DNA of 64,000 nt from Flavobacterium aquariorum (lineage in GTDB: Bacteria > Bacteroidota > Bacteroidia > Flavobacteriales > Flavobacteriaceae). Under the pieces are notes generated by a model. The model searched no databases. It was not told the DNA's origin and was given only the letters and a program-made list of their open reading frames with translations. Positions 40,301 through 44,502 of the stretch are shown piece by piece. The first letter of the stretch is position 1; the number at the start of each line of letters is the position of its first letter. The stretch spans positions 496,001-560,000 of the forward strand of contig NZ_QKXH01000001.1 in assembly GCF_003254745.1 (NCBI RefSeq), in the 5' to 3' direction. The translations under genes were made by a program, and so were the position numbers.

Positions 40301-41543
40301 CGTAATTCGTAAACCAATTACGATTACTCAACCTCTTACACCATTAACTTATACAGCAATTGCAACAGATGTAACTTGTAATGGTAACGGTGATGGTAAA
40401 TTGGTACTTACTTCTTCAGGTGGTACTGGTGTTATCAAGTATGCATTGAGTCCTGATCTTGATAAATTTGTAGAAGATGGGACATTCCTTAATTTGGAAG
40501 TAGGACATTATAAAGCAATTATTCAAGATGTAAGAGGTTGTAAATTTGATTATGAATTCGATATCAATGAACCAAACCCAATCGACGCTAAAGTTGATCC
40601 GCTTACAGTAAAACAAGAATTATGCGCGGGTGAAAAAACAGGTGAGTTTGTTATTGGTATTACTGGTGGAGTAGGGCCATACAGCACTGTTTTAGATGAT
40701 CCTAAAGGAACTTACATTCTAAATAAAGTGTCGTTCACTGGATTATCTGGTGGTAATCATACGGTTTACATCAAAGATGCAAATTCATGTACATTTGAAT
40801 TAGTTGTTCCATTAGATCCAGCTGTTATTCTTAATCCAACGGCAACGGTTTCTAATGAGTGTGTTAATGATTTACCAGCCAATAAGGTTACCATAATCAT
40901 TGACCCTAGTAATGTTCCTGCAGATGTTAAGTACTCTCTTGACAGCACTGGTGTTGAGCAAGACAGCAATGTCTTTACCAATTTAACGCCTGGTGATCAT
41001 TTTATAATGGTACATCATAAAAATGGTTGTGTAGATGCAACAGATACATTCACAATTGATAAAATAGACCCATTAGCCATATCAATTGATCTTGGCGGGT
41101 TAAATGAGATTGTGGCTACTGTTACGGGAGGTTCCGGTGTTTACAGATTCAGTGTTAATGGTGAAGATATAGGTTCAAACAATAAATACATTTATTTTAG
41201 ATCAGGAGACTACACAGTTACTGTAACAGACAGCAACGGTTGTTCTATATCTGTTACTAAATATTTCGAGTTTATAGATATTAAAATACCACCTATATTT
41301 ACGCCGACTGGTGATGGCACGAATGATACTTGGAAACCGACCAATACAGAAAATTATCCAGATATTAAATTTGTGGTGTATGATCGTTATGGACGGGAAG
41401 TTGGTGTTTTCGGTGCAGGACAATCTTGGGATGGTAAGTACAATGGAACGGAATTGCCAATGGGTGATTACTGGTATGTATTGAAATTGAGGCATTCTCA
41501 AGATGATCGTGAATTTATAGGCCACTTTACTTTATATAGATAA
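19383..41543 (+). CDS. sprB: Giant SprB-like gliding-motility adhesin, 7,386 residues
   Basis: A single uninterrupted frame for a surface adhesin of roughly 0.75 MDa by length. Residues 1-73 form an unusually long export signal, with the hydrophobic core only after M51 (VTVLLFIFFLLSNSATFSQ). Residues 74-470 are a conserved N-terminal region (KIKFAGLYWSA, GGWTLVVIYE). A DUF11-like domain lies at about 475-620. From about 730 to 7,270 run roughly 70 SprB-type beta repeats (TxCxGxxDGxI at the start, GTYxxxxTDAxGC at the end), interrupted at about 1,357-1,570 by a jelly-roll-like module. The last 90 residues are a type-B T9SS sorting domain (IFTPTGDGTNDTWKPTN to HFTLYR). In F. johnsoniae, SprB (about 6,500 residues) moves along the cell surface during gliding. 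SprF follows 53 bp downstream. Confidence 0.88.
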   Translation: MKKPTFSKIVHWISFLFENFFQKNSFFYTSITKEWRNLKNRFFQNSSFSTMQNRVTVLLFIFFLLSNSATFSQVGTKFKARLAGGSISVKGDIVLIGNSIINRAATLPVFNPVAGPQNNQLFTGTVTNLNTITNEANVAFDSRGTSDNNNNFFIEYSNVDPGTAADGIFSSSSADLAINQTCKKIKFAGLYWSAIYPTERSTSTGVKYNGSLRSEEYNKIKFKLPGATSAYQDITADEIIFTSKIIPAVPATGNNTATFFESPYVCFKDVTSLLAGLKDASGADEANGKYTVANVRATRGKKNGGGAGGWTLVVIYETPTMPSKFISVFDGYYSVDGTTTLDIPVSGYKTLPTLKVNAKIGVAALEGDVGLTGDTFQFRNDVPATGTFTKLFDAVNDVDNFFNATISDNGVILTNRNPASKNSMGFDIDNVVVPNANNAVIPNGASAGTLRLTTSGDGYGAFLATFAVDIIEPKIKLTKKVINTAGNDITNQIVNRGDELRYVIGFENIGSDKAKNVYIEDYLPNIVLFNPPVSAPLFATLNDVLPLPAGVTIYSYNPSVIDPHDGLLKRKIVFKIDESLVDLKNDQERFISFKVHVPVDCKDFSDACSNEVKNIAYSIYAGEQNAGPFGSGSQPPSVACALGDIATNFIGNIDGCLYDSKYTLCGNNVAISGRNGFQNYTWTGPNGFTATGQTINVSKVGDYIVKADPIAPCLKTLTQTITVALYSNTDTDALLKYAANLTPSGPISDRGEIVQCDIDGKKMPHIFLCGAGDHRDMSITNAAVKSVDWYQLTGAACIATAASNSGKCANEDLACSWTLLQTSNNYSANTAGYFKAVVRYDNGCFNTLYFNVYKNDLNPTATATNIICTKPGTMTVAGVPASGYEYSFNVTGYTGTKTFNSGPNANVFSTSTPQNYTATIRQIGVLNGCEFTVSAQIDLVDFKIKADVTQPTCVNVNGSIQVTAPAGGTNYVYTLSKGGTVIQTVGPVSATNNTFLNQSPGTYSVNVKTSEGCDVTVNNIKINALLPLTATVGLTKAVTCTDGEITIYPVGGTAFAGTPPYYLYSVNGAASVANPVIPITLPLAPGGVYNIQVTDQNNCNANTSITVTATPKPVYTVKPTNILCYGSNTGVITFDVTSNTGGYTLAYSIDGGATYSSNPVFSNLVGDTTYSPRLKYTLNGVDCIDTLPNVTLTQPIAALTASAGVSELAGCGPAKEGKIRITNPQGGTPFPAPNYYLYSFDDQITWVTINDAYKAPGTYTVYIKDANGCIYPMPGIVIDPEPVAPIIGSAPVIVYACDGKATGTVTVTNPASATYDYTYSIDGTLNTPPTSNVFTGIKAGDHTIRVNYILKSVTTFSNLLKEDFGRGGNVRSIGIDEESVPKIEDGYCYHDLNLPSLCKDTRTTLEDNQYVVTKAIIPNNPAWYPFRDHTSGGTDTEGRFLAVNIGKAAGAYGVLYSKDIVDVIPNQPIIVDLYVANLLKTGTGGAAPIFRFQLVDPSGNTVGLPLDTGKIAEAINDTNRDKWVPISISLNPGANTKLTFQIRSGSVEYSGNDAVMDDIKVYQLPKACVNFKDIPVKISDNQGFSAQVTGSSNISCAAGSDGTITISAQNFDTTAGFQYSKDGITWLTSTTSPVTLINLGAGTYTPQVRFNTGGACTLTLPSKTINAPTPIVVKTTQTLATCFPNGGATIDATTTVGGTGAYTIKLKDNASPFTVTNFPLNGILTNVAPGSYTLLVTDAKGCTPTTNPTITIAGPASPTATIDPTSTLCFDPTTGAIIKVRVTGGVGPYTYTTTFGGTTSAASPTFSGPTFAYTATVTGTYSFDVYDVNGCKANTISQIINDKLTAVTPVTTPLDCDVAPANQAVITGTISGGKAPFVVTLLSGNASGTLVQPTAVTTANEKIFTYSIAVAGAYSFQIKDANNCITTSDATINPLIPITLGSTNVNPKCNGSSDGTIQLNPGGGSGGFTYSTDGITYNSTSFFTGLSAGTPYTYYVKDTNKCTKSLTVTLTAPSKINGTATVTTPYTCNSPATITVSGVTGGTAPYNYTLNRGATVVSSNTTGIFNNISVVGSYTVTITDSNSCSFTTTPALSIVALNPPTDLAFNPSALTCPTNKSNVTITTTPLAGNTPYTYTILPSLPAGAVATATGINNLSPGTYNFEVTDAKGCKYQESYEIIALPTLSVSGSLVSNVICKGSSDGKLTFTVSGNSGAFTYVLKNSGNVTVPIGQSTLTGNVIDYSGLAADTYTITITNTSTTCTATKSVTVSAPALALAITAPTITPITCSANASIVINTTGGWGGNSYTVTGTAPVVAAITQSTNTFTNLTAGNYTATVKDLNGCTVSIPFTIATVVAVTASIGTSDFCYDSTDKATLVVSPNTQTNYVYSINGGATQANGTFVNLTPGTYTIRVTDTSTACFIDLPATIANQVTANASITKNLDCTASPNAIIKVTVGNGYPDYSYRVSTNGTFTGSKTPMGAGVTTFNHTTTTGAAAATYSFEITDAKGCIAIITQAISAIVPPTATTNPTNPTCFGGSNGSVLINASSGSAPYTYEVSTVSSTGPFAPMASNLYSGAPAGDYWFRITDAKSCPFTTGKITLVAPTAITAVAAITTPYTCNGSAVISVTSISGGTAPYNYTLNRGATVVSSNTTGVFNNISVVGSYTVTITDSSLCTFTTTPALSIVALNPPTDLAFSPSALTCPTNKSNVTITTTPLAGNTPYTYTILPSLPAGAVATATGINNLSPGTYLFEVTDAKGCKYQESYEIIALPTLSVSGSLVSNVICKGSSDGKLTFTVSGNSGAFTYELKNSGNVVVPIGQSTLTGNVIDYTGLPADTYTITITNTSTTCTATKSVTVSAPALALSITAPTITPITCSANASIVINTTGGWGGNSYTVTGTAPVVAPIIQSNTTFTNLAAGDYTAAVKDLNGCTVSIAFTIAPLVGVTASINNGTSDFCYDSTDKAILVVSPNTQTNYVYSINGGTSQANGTFANLTPGTYTIRVTDTSTACFIDLPATIANQVTANASITKNLDCTASPNAIIKVTVGNGYPDYSYRVSTNGTFTGAKTPMGAGVTTFNHTTTTGALAATYSFEITDAKGCITIITQVINAIVPPTATTNPTNPTCFGGSNGSVLINASSGLAPYTYEVSTDGITFAPMASNLYSNAPAGDYWFRVIDAKSCPFPTGKITLSEPSKITASASATTLTCNASNVQQAALITVTASSGTPFGAPDLYRYSYNGAAYVTSNTFSTNSPSTVTIDVKDANGCIINVPSVTIAALNPPSALNISQNRTITCVAPNLNTDVKLDLTGGVAPFTYEITGPLASATSVTGVMAFSHTFVNLAPNTYSFKVTDKNGCTITGTYKVNDVTPITVSGSLVANATCNGATDGKIQFPVAGNMGAFTYTLVNSALVTVTPPVSVVANTILYTGLAADTYTVTVTNPATGCTATASVKVIEPSAVTLTGTNATKVFCTKPISTITVTATGGTSPLAYAVVKHLVVPVAGDYQGTNVFNKDTTVDGLSYDVYVKDKNGCPAPMGTVSVTSDPVPAVTAVGAGCLGTAYTITATPVPAVGLTTPLTYSLNGGSFVATSTFTITTAGDYTITIKDGNGCTAPSNKVTVAPKLTLSGILDKDITCAFAAPFTSNDAQITLTAGGGTAPYAYEYSLNGGSFTSFSGPVFQAPTPIIPLTQDNYIFKITDANTCSLATTGAIKVTAKVDPVIDDTTIAGPVGVTITKNIRCRGDATAAIAIAIDNTKGQAPFVFKVERTSPTYNNYGTQTSGLTAGVYTVTVTDAKGCTDTEDITINEPLATVITKHVVDIDCVANGLSTGSIIIDSVTGGTPNFNYFVTGTNNYNQSELNNGGVASVAFNVVDFGLYQINVVDANGCSTLIQDILVASPPSKLGIVVTPSPPGDCLTKPSADVAVASAFAGVGPFFFSIYQGPASVYPNPPGTWFAEDAPAGSKHHVFTNLTPGVKYNFLVYDDTSKCTYIETATLTTPTNSTLTTTVPVVSNITCKGSANGSVSFAINSTYGSATNVTYEIFNALSLVSTGFVRSGVVPANGTLTVPDPLDTPINNLPFGSLPVGNYYVLITENAGATNAGCSVTTVPFSITESSILLSVSALPTKNSNTCVANAGIITAIAKDGTATIANPYLYQIFPDTGTPGIFDSTDKDPDPSAPLFDPTFSGTFTSAMTANSFNRSKGDYIVYVKDAYGCIKAAFVSLVDDVAPTITPQTPPCFVAGMNINLDLSTFSTYAIGLPTYSIKGTSFQSSPNFTISAPGNYTLAIKDGNGCIASTPYVVRDEIVSGLNVTKQLDCTASPDATIHGNVVGGFGSGAYSYTVKIGSGAFGASVPIVGSTFDYSATTPDTYTFVITDGTCSVTEVIDVDSKVPTVFDTAIVDVKCFGDNTGSISVNVTSGEGPFEYKLTGGPVSYAYQDLNQFNLLTAATTYIVTVRSKGNLCEYTKTVTVGQPLLPLAVDAPTIIKLKCGTGNVAQAATVTLNGTAGTGTGAFEYSFNGSGYSGVNVFTVNDDGTTQNIPYKVRDANNCEITGSVVIDKLDPPVFNLPAFTQTTVTCLAPNSDVAVVSTNGIGTLTYETIAPSPLPLVSNTTGNFTGLAPGDYVFKVTDGNGCTDQVSYKVNDVINIDLQVTSQTDVICDASATGTATFAVTGFGTGVGTYSCTVNGAVFPLVAPNSNTASTISLTGLAANSYIVRVTDDATGCYSEKTVIINNPTAALSSSNTVTPLGCTIKGAVTINAAGGWGSNLYTLTQPDATIVTNTTGIFGGLTQIGAYTTLVTDANGCSFPDSFSLLAPVNPTATIDVTSDYCYDGTNAASLVVNAATTSTFVVTPYEYSIDNGQTWQASNTFNNLTPGSYDVVVKDAFGCKSTVAVNTVIEPELFATAVKTKEIFCVGVINGTIKITATGGYGPYFYKVSTDNGVTFSAIGTAFTNPTDTDFSVPAAAIAVSYVFEITDSKGCVFVTTPPVIMTPPTAVDVVAADIVSTAVDCNIANGTNDNGTITVNLRAVNNNPDYTYALSGAATRPAQPSNVFAGLSPGTYNVTITSARGCTATVNGVIIANPVVVTASATATAFSCAVDPTTTTAVVTGGGGTGTYSFSSDGVNYFTSNSTPVDNKYTFNLVDTGLPQNPTYYVKDSNGCIQTTTLTTVLNPLPKLISATATRSTVAGSQIDCANGRELIQIDVVGGSVPSDFKYEVSIDGLAYTLLSASAGTPFTYSALTAGSNYQFKITDNVTGCSILSNAYDVPLFNKINVIATAAANAKCKFDTNGAIEINVTGYSGTYNYEILKGGASLVPALTGTGDSSITSSLLLPQGLGAGNDYTVKVIETAFPSCTTESNVVVITEPALALSSSNVVAPLGCTINGAVTINAVGGWGSNTYTLTQPDLTVLTNSTGIFGGLTQIGGYTTLVTDANGCSYPDSFSLLAPVNPTVDNVVVSCPVNNLSALVVTASSLSTFTYAPLEYSIDNGVTFQLSNTFNNLTPGSYDVVVKDAFGCKSTVAVNTVIEPELFATAVKTKEIFCVGVINGTIKITATGGYGPYFYKVSTDNGVTFSAIGTAFTNPTDTDFSVPAAAIAVSYVFEITDSKGCVFVTTPPVIMTPPTAVDVVAADIVSTAVDCNIANGTNDNGTITVNLRAVNNNPDYTYALSGAATRPAQPSNVFAGLSPGTYNVTITSARGCTATVNGVIIANPVVVTASATATAFSCAVDPTTTTAVVTGGGGTGTYSFSSDGVNYFTSNSTPVDNKYTFNLVDTGLPQNPTYYVKDSNGCIQTTTLTTVLNPLPKLISATATRSTVAGSQIDCANGRELIQIDVVGGSVPSDFKYEVSIDGLAYTLLSASAGTPFTYSALTAGSNYQFKITDNVTGCSILSNAYDVPLFNKINVIATAAANAKCKFDTNGAIEINVTGYSGTYNYEILKGGASLVPALTGTGDSSITSSLLLPQGLGAGNDYTVKVIETAFPSCTTESNVVVITEPNVLTLSTAITVKNKNCNSTGATVTVPITSITGGTLGYTYAFVPSGSSPTGQYAASNTKTIITSQIAPLYDAIDVWVKDANDCTAMQTIQITTDPMPTVTGTVASQCANPSGYTINVVGTGVGPLKYSLDGNSFQTTTSFNVSSPGNYTVTVKDANLCTATNVLPITILKPLALQGAVSKLRSCSAVNDGEITLTATDGSGLPNYEYSNGAGAYGSSNVFSGLAAGTYTMNVRDKTTLCVKSIKVTIDAPTAITGMTLSKVNVTCQGGNDGSITVALDPSTLTVNNNPAYNYSLTGTTVNGAVTRANQLTRVFDNLEAGTYTITTTSSRGCQDTKTIAVGEAPVIVVPAPVVVQYGCSTATASNSMNLASITVSGVTGGSGNYPIYEFVKGGIVVQSGLSNVYNQTDLSGGTITVNVYDSKGCLGTVVAAPITPFVSIGFAATAIKITKQITCSYGEDIQVNVVKTGTTVPMPTLTYAVKDIVGAVYGGVYIANNTTGLFTGLPVGNYLVTVTNPVTGCSIEQMHYVNNPNTFDLTIDNIVDVSCLNGTNGSAKVTFVDKYTGDGNQAGSFDYTVYDIANPLSPVVVIPMTNSTTFGPTTLNGLRAGTYMISASLTNTPFCTVAKNFTITGPTAALKINETHTAVTCVAGNNDGSISATAVGGWPGGYEFQLESLTGTTIKTWASRSEFTGLVAGDYIVKVRDSKACVDQIQVTLVNPKPIIAAIAVNKTTLSCFGDTDAIITVNQPVTGGSSVYNYTLEATYPDGRVTLDGPQSSNVFTNLGAASYKVIVADTWTCSKVTNTLVINEPNEVTASLVGASIQTCMSPATVTLSAVGGTGPYTYSADANFATVLGSFANSTTFPVAFTTVPVDHMYYVKDSKGCVSYASNSTTVVPLEPFDFKFINDAPYISCFGDNSGEITAVANGGAGNYTYTLLNSSGGAITPTPLQPTPGYFKGLVFGSYLMEVKSGDCTVIRKPITITQPLTPLTYTAIATDVTCNGNGDGKLVLTSSGGTGVIKYALSPDLDKFVEDGTFLNLEVGHYKAIIQDVRGCKFDYEFDINEPNPIDAKVDPLTVKQELCAGEKTGEFVIGITGGVGPYSTVLDDPKGTYILNKVSFTGLSGGNHTVYIKDANSCTFELVVPLDPAVILNPTATVSNECVNDLPANKVTIIIDPSNVPADVKYSLDSTGVEQDSNVFTNLTPGDHFIMVHHKNGCVDATDTFTIDKIDPLAISIDLGGLNEIVATVTGGSGVYRFSVNGEDIGSNNKYIYFRSGDYTVTVTDSNGCSISVTKYFEFIDIKIPPIFTPTGDGTNDTWKPTNTENYPDIKFVVYDRYGREVGVFGAGQSWDGKYNGTELPMGDYWYVLKLRHSQDDREFIGHFTLYR
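25417..28962 (+). repeat. Older diverged tandem duplication within sprB (two units of about 1.77 kb)
   Basis: The block starting around 25417 recurs with an offset of about 1,773 bp around 27190. CAGGTGGAACTGCCCCTTAT is at 25501 and 27274, and the protein segments LNRGATVVSSNTTG, LALTCP-like (SALTCPTNKSNVTITTTPLAG), YQESYEIIALPTLSVSGS and TATTNPTNPTCFGGSNGS appear in both. Many synonymous and some amino-acid differences and small in-frame indels (IGTSD against INNGTSD) show that it is older than the 33990-37385 duplication. Each unit spans about 591 residues. Confidence 0.85.
33990..35495 (+). repeat. Recent direct duplication in sprB, copy 1 (1,506 bp)
   Basis: By line-by-line comparison this 1,506-bp stretch appears identical to 35880-37385, an offset of 1,890 bp (630 codons). 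Identity begins at TCAAATACTTTCAATAATCT and ends at GTGATTACTGAACCA. It encodes residues about 4,870-5,371. Outside these limits similarity drops sharply: the preceding segment (33601-33840 against 35491-35730) has clearly visible differences. Confidence 0.92.
35880..37385 (+). repeat. Recent direct duplication in sprB, copy 2 (1,506 bp)
   Basis: Second copy of the block at 33990-35495, apparently without any nucleotide change, encoding residues about 5,500-6,001. The intervening 384 bp (35496-35879) is a diverged relative of the sequence preceding copy 1, so the total duplicated period is 1,890 bp and stays in frame. Confidence 0.92.
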
Positions 41544-41596
41544 CATTTGTAGAAAGAAGATTAGAGAGTGATTAGTTATCCAAAATAAAAAATGAA

Positions 41597-42559
41597 ATGA
41601 AAAAGATCTTAATTAGCATTTTTCTTTTGACTGTAACAGCCAGTTACAGTCAAGAGCTTAATGTTCCTGTAGCGACACAATATTTGGCCGATAATCCTTA
41701 TGTGATTTCACCCAGTTATGCTGGTATTGGTGATAATTTTAGAATCAATCTTAATGGATATCAGCAATGGGTTGGGGTAGAGGATGCACCTCGAAGCCAA
41801 GCTCTTTATGCCGATTTTAGAGTTTTGGACCAATCTGGTGTCGGGTTGACTTTGTACAATGATTCCAATGGAAACACAAAACAAGCAGGGGGGAAACTTA
41901 CCTTTGCGCACCATATTATTTTGGACTATTATTCCAAACAGTACCTTTCGTTTGGGCTTTCGTATATTTATAATTCGTTTCGTATAGATCTTCCAGATTT
42001 AGGTAACGTTCCTCCAGATGCGGGAATTACCGATAATCGTTCTACTACCAATAATAACTTTGAGGTGGGACTTTTATACCGTAACAAAAGTTTTTATGTG
42101 AGCGCTACAGCCACCAATATTTTGCAAAAAAATATCGATTTTACAACAACTAAACTTGAGCCAAATTTGCTGGCCAATTATCAATTGTATTCTGGTTATG
42201 TATTTGATATTGGGAATAGAGCTGAATTGGAACCGTCCGCTTATTATCAATTATTTCAAAGTGATGGACGTTCTAATACGGATTTAAATTTAAAGTATAG
42301 AAAGTTCAATCGATATGAAGATTATTATTGGGTAGGAGCCACTTATCGTTTTTTGAATGATCAAATTGGTCAGCCGCTAGGTGTAGGTCCTATGGTTGGA
42401 TTTACTAAAGGATATTTCTCAATGGGTTATTCTTATCAAATTACTCTTGATAATAATCTAGCTGCTCATAATTCGGGAACCCATTCCTTAACGATAGGAT
42501 TTAGATTCTTGCAAGGCGTTAGTAACTGTCCTTGTACCCAAAGTCCGGTACATGATTAA
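41597..42559 (+). CDS. sprF: PorP/SprF family T9SS outer-membrane protein
   Basis: A 320-residue outer-membrane protein with signal peptide (MKKILISIFLLTVTASYSQ) and the family features: QYLADNPYVISPSYAGIGDNFRINLNGYQQWVGVEDAPRSQ near the N-terminus, LTFAHHIILD, and alternating beta strands to the end (HSLTIGFRFLQG). In F. johnsoniae SprF is needed for SprB to reach the cell surface, and type-B T9SS substrates are generally paired with such a protein. It starts 53 bp after the adhesin stop codon and closes the locus with a strong terminator. The C-terminal tail SNCPCTQSPVHD has a CxC pair. Confidence 0.9.
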   Translation: MKKILISIFLLTVTASYSQELNVPVATQYLADNPYVISPSYAGIGDNFRINLNGYQQWVGVEDAPRSQALYADFRVLDQSGVGLTLYNDSNGNTKQAGGKLTFAHHIILDYYSKQYLSFGLSYIYNSFRIDLPDLGNVPPDAGITDNRSTTNNNFEVGLLYRNKSFYVSATATNILQKNIDFTTTKLEPNLLANYQLYSGYVFDIGNRAELEPSAYYQLFQSDGRSNTDLNLKYRKFNRYEDYYWVGATYRFLNDQIGQPLGVGPMVGFTKGYFSMGYSYQITLDNNLAAHNSGTHSLTIGFRFLQGVSNCPCTQSPVHD

Positions 42560-42582
42560 ATATGGATTTTTTAAAAATAATT

Positions 42583-42630
42583 AAAGCACAAATTGGTTCT
42601 GGTTTAGCAGAAATAATTTGTGCTTTTTTG
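42583..42630 (+). terminator. Rho-independent terminator of the sprB locus
   Basis: Stem AAAGCACAAATT (42583-42594) with AATTTGTGCTTT (42615-42626), 12 bp perfect, 20-nt loop, followed by a T-run (six T in total). It lies 24 bp after the sprF stop codon. Confidence 0.9.
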
Positions 42631-42805
42631 TTGTATTTCCAATGAATCTGAAGTGTATGTTTTTTATGTTAGGGCCTTATAGGTTAATGCAAATTAATTG
42701 TATAAAGAGTATATAGGTTTGTGTTTATTTTGTATTTACATCGATTTCGTTAGTAAATTCATAATTTTTTTAGAATTTTCAAATTTAATACTTATTTAAA
42801 AGTTA

Positions 42806-42813
42806 TATCTTTG
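42806..42813 (+). promoter_or_regulatory. -7 box of the pgk promoter
   Basis: TATCTTTG at 42806-42813 is an exact TAnnTTTG box, 33 bp before the pgk ATG. No clean TTG lies at the expected distance upstream, so only the -7 element is called. The TTG that extends the open frame (42811) lies inside this box and cannot be the start codon. Confidence 0.55.
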
Positions 42814-42846
42814 TTATTCTTTCAAAAACAACTAAAAAAAAGAACC

Positions 42847-44034
42847 ATGAAGACTTTGAATAACTTTGATTTCAATAATAAAAAGGCAATAATAAGAGTA
42901 GATTTTAATGTTCCCTTGGATGAAAATTTTAATGTAACCGATGCTACTCGTATTGAAGCTGCAAAACCCACTATAGATGCTATTTTGGCCCAAGGAGGAA
43001 GTGTAATTTTAATGTCGCACTTAGGGAGACCAAAAGGAGCGCAAGATAAATATTCGTTAAAACATATTCTAAAAACAACTTCGGAAATTTTAGGTGTGCC
43101 AGTTCAATTTGCGGCCAATTGTGTTGGAGCAGAAGCTCAGAATGCTGCTAAAAACTTAAAGCCTGGGCAAGTATTATTATTGGAAAATTTGCGTTTTCAT
43201 GACGAAGAGGAGGCTGGAGATATTGCTTTTGCAAAAGAATTAGCTTCACTTGGAGATATTTATGTAAATGACGCTTTTGGTACAGCACACAGAGCACACG
43301 CTTCAACAACTATTATCGCTCAGTTTTTTCCAACTAGTAAATGTTTTGGACTATTATTAGCCAAAGAGATTGAAAGTTTAAACAAGGTCTTAAAAAATAG
43401 CGAAAAACCGGTTACTGCCGTTCTTGGAGGTTCAAAAGTATCTTCAAAAATTACAGTTATTGAAAACATTCTCGACAAAGTTGATCACATGATTATTGGT
43501 GGTGGAATGACATTTACGTTTGTAAAAGCGTTGGGTGGAAAAATTGGAGATTCTATTTGTGAAGATGATAAACAAGAATTAGCACTTGAAATTTTGAGAT
43601 TAGCCAAAGAAAAAGGTGTTCAAATCCACATTCCAGTTGATGTTGTTGCTGCCAATGACTTTTCGAATACAGCCGACACACAAATTGTGGATGTAAGAGA
43701 AATTCCTGATGGATGGCAAGGTCTTGATGCAGGACCAAAGTCATTAAAGAACTTTGAAAAAGTGATTATGGAATCCAAAACTATACTTTGGAATGGTCCG
43801 TTAGGCGTTTTTGAAATGGAAACATTTGCAAAAGGTACAATTGCACTTGGAAATTATATTGCTGCTTCTACTCAAAATGGTGCATTTTCACTTGTTGGCG
43901 GTGGTGATTCAGTGGCAGCCGTAAAACAATTCGGTTTTGAAGATAAAATGAGTTATGTTTCTACTGGCGGTGGAGCCATGTTAGAAATGTTGGAAGGTAG
44001 AACATTACCTGGAATTGCTGCAATATTGGACTAA
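42847..44034 (+). CDS. pgk: Phosphoglycerate kinase
   Basis: A 395-residue glycolytic enzyme (1,3-bisphosphoglycerate + ADP to 3-phosphoglycerate + ATP, cytoplasm). The N-domain motifs are [11 protein letters not shown] (residues about 17-27), [22 protein letters not shown] and [13 protein letters not shown]. The C-domain has [29 protein letters not shown] and the [12 protein letters not shown] nucleotide-binding loop. The length is typical. The start is the ATG at 42847, giving [20 protein letters not shown]; the frame continues upstream only through the promoter. It is transcribed alone, ending at the terminator 44112-44148. Confidence 0.98.
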   Translation: MKTLNNFDFNNKKAIIRVDFNVPLDENFNVTDATRIEAAKPTIDAILAQGGSVILMSHLGRPKGAQDKYSLKHILKTTSEILGVPVQFAANCVGAEAQNAAKNLKPGQVLLLENLRFHDEEEAGDIAFAKELASLGDIYVNDAFGTAHRAHASTTIIAQFFPTSKCFGLLLAKEIESLNKVLKNSEKPVTAVLGGSKVSSKITVIENILDKVDHMIIGGGMTFTFVKALGGKIGDSICEDDKQELALEILRLAKEKGVQIHIPVDVVAANDFSNTADTQIVDVREIPDGWQGLDAGPKSLKNFEKVIMESKTILWNGPLGVFEMETFAKGTIALGNYIAASTQNGAFSLVGGGDSVAAVKQFGFEDKMSYVSTGGGAMLEMLEGRTLPGIAAILD

Positions 44035-44111
44035 TAGTATTGATGTTTTCATCAATTTTTATCCCTTGAATTTTTAAATTATTAGTTATACTTCTTTGAA
44101 AATCAATCTAA

Positions 44112-44148
44112 CCTTTAGTCACTTTATTTGTGACTAGAGGTTTTTTTT
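44112..44148 (+). terminator. Rho-independent terminator of pgk
   Basis: Stem CCTTTAGTCAC (44112-44122) with GTGACTAGAGG (44130-44140), 11 bp with one G-U pair, 7-nt loop, followed by eight T. Confidence 0.88.
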
Positions 44149-44424
44149 ATTATAACGCACTAAAATACAATAATTTACGTTATATAACAAAGTAATGCAA
44201 TCTATTGCTCCATTCCAAAGTTCCATTTTTTAAATAGCTAATTTTTATAATTGTTTTTAATCAAAAAATATGTTTTTCAGTTTTTGATTTGAGTTATTTT
44301 TAATGAGAACTTTGTGTCGAATTTTAAGTTAATATTTCTATCCTTTTTGAAATTATTTGCTTACAAAATTTAAAAAAATAAGTTAAATGCCGTTTTTTTT
44401 TGTATTTTTAACATTATTTATGGT

Positions 44425-44452
44425 TTGAATTAGAAAATACATTATATGTTTG
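44425..44452 (+). promoter_or_regulatory. Bacteroidota promoter of the LysM transglycosylase gene
   Basis: TTG at 44425-44427, a 17-nt spacer, TATGTTTG at 44445-44452 (exact TAnnTTTG). The predicted start of transcription at about 44459 leaves a leader of about 44 nt before the ATG at 44503. Confidence 0.7.
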
Positions 44453-44502
44453 CAAGAATTGATTTGTAATCGTTTGAATAGTAGCGAATTGAAATTAAAG
44501 TT

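Larger units (their letters stand above)
44035..44502. other. Intergenic region between pgk and the lytic transglycosylase gene
   Basis: 468 bp holding the pgk terminator (44112-44148) and, near the right end, a promoter for the next gene (44425-44452). The middle (about 44150-44420) is AT-rich with no ORF, RNA gene or repeat that I can see. Confidence 0.5.

Noticed and set aside
42811..42846. TTG start extending pgk by 12 residues
   Set aside because: It lies within the promoter -7 box TATCTTTG and upstream of the expected start of transcription.
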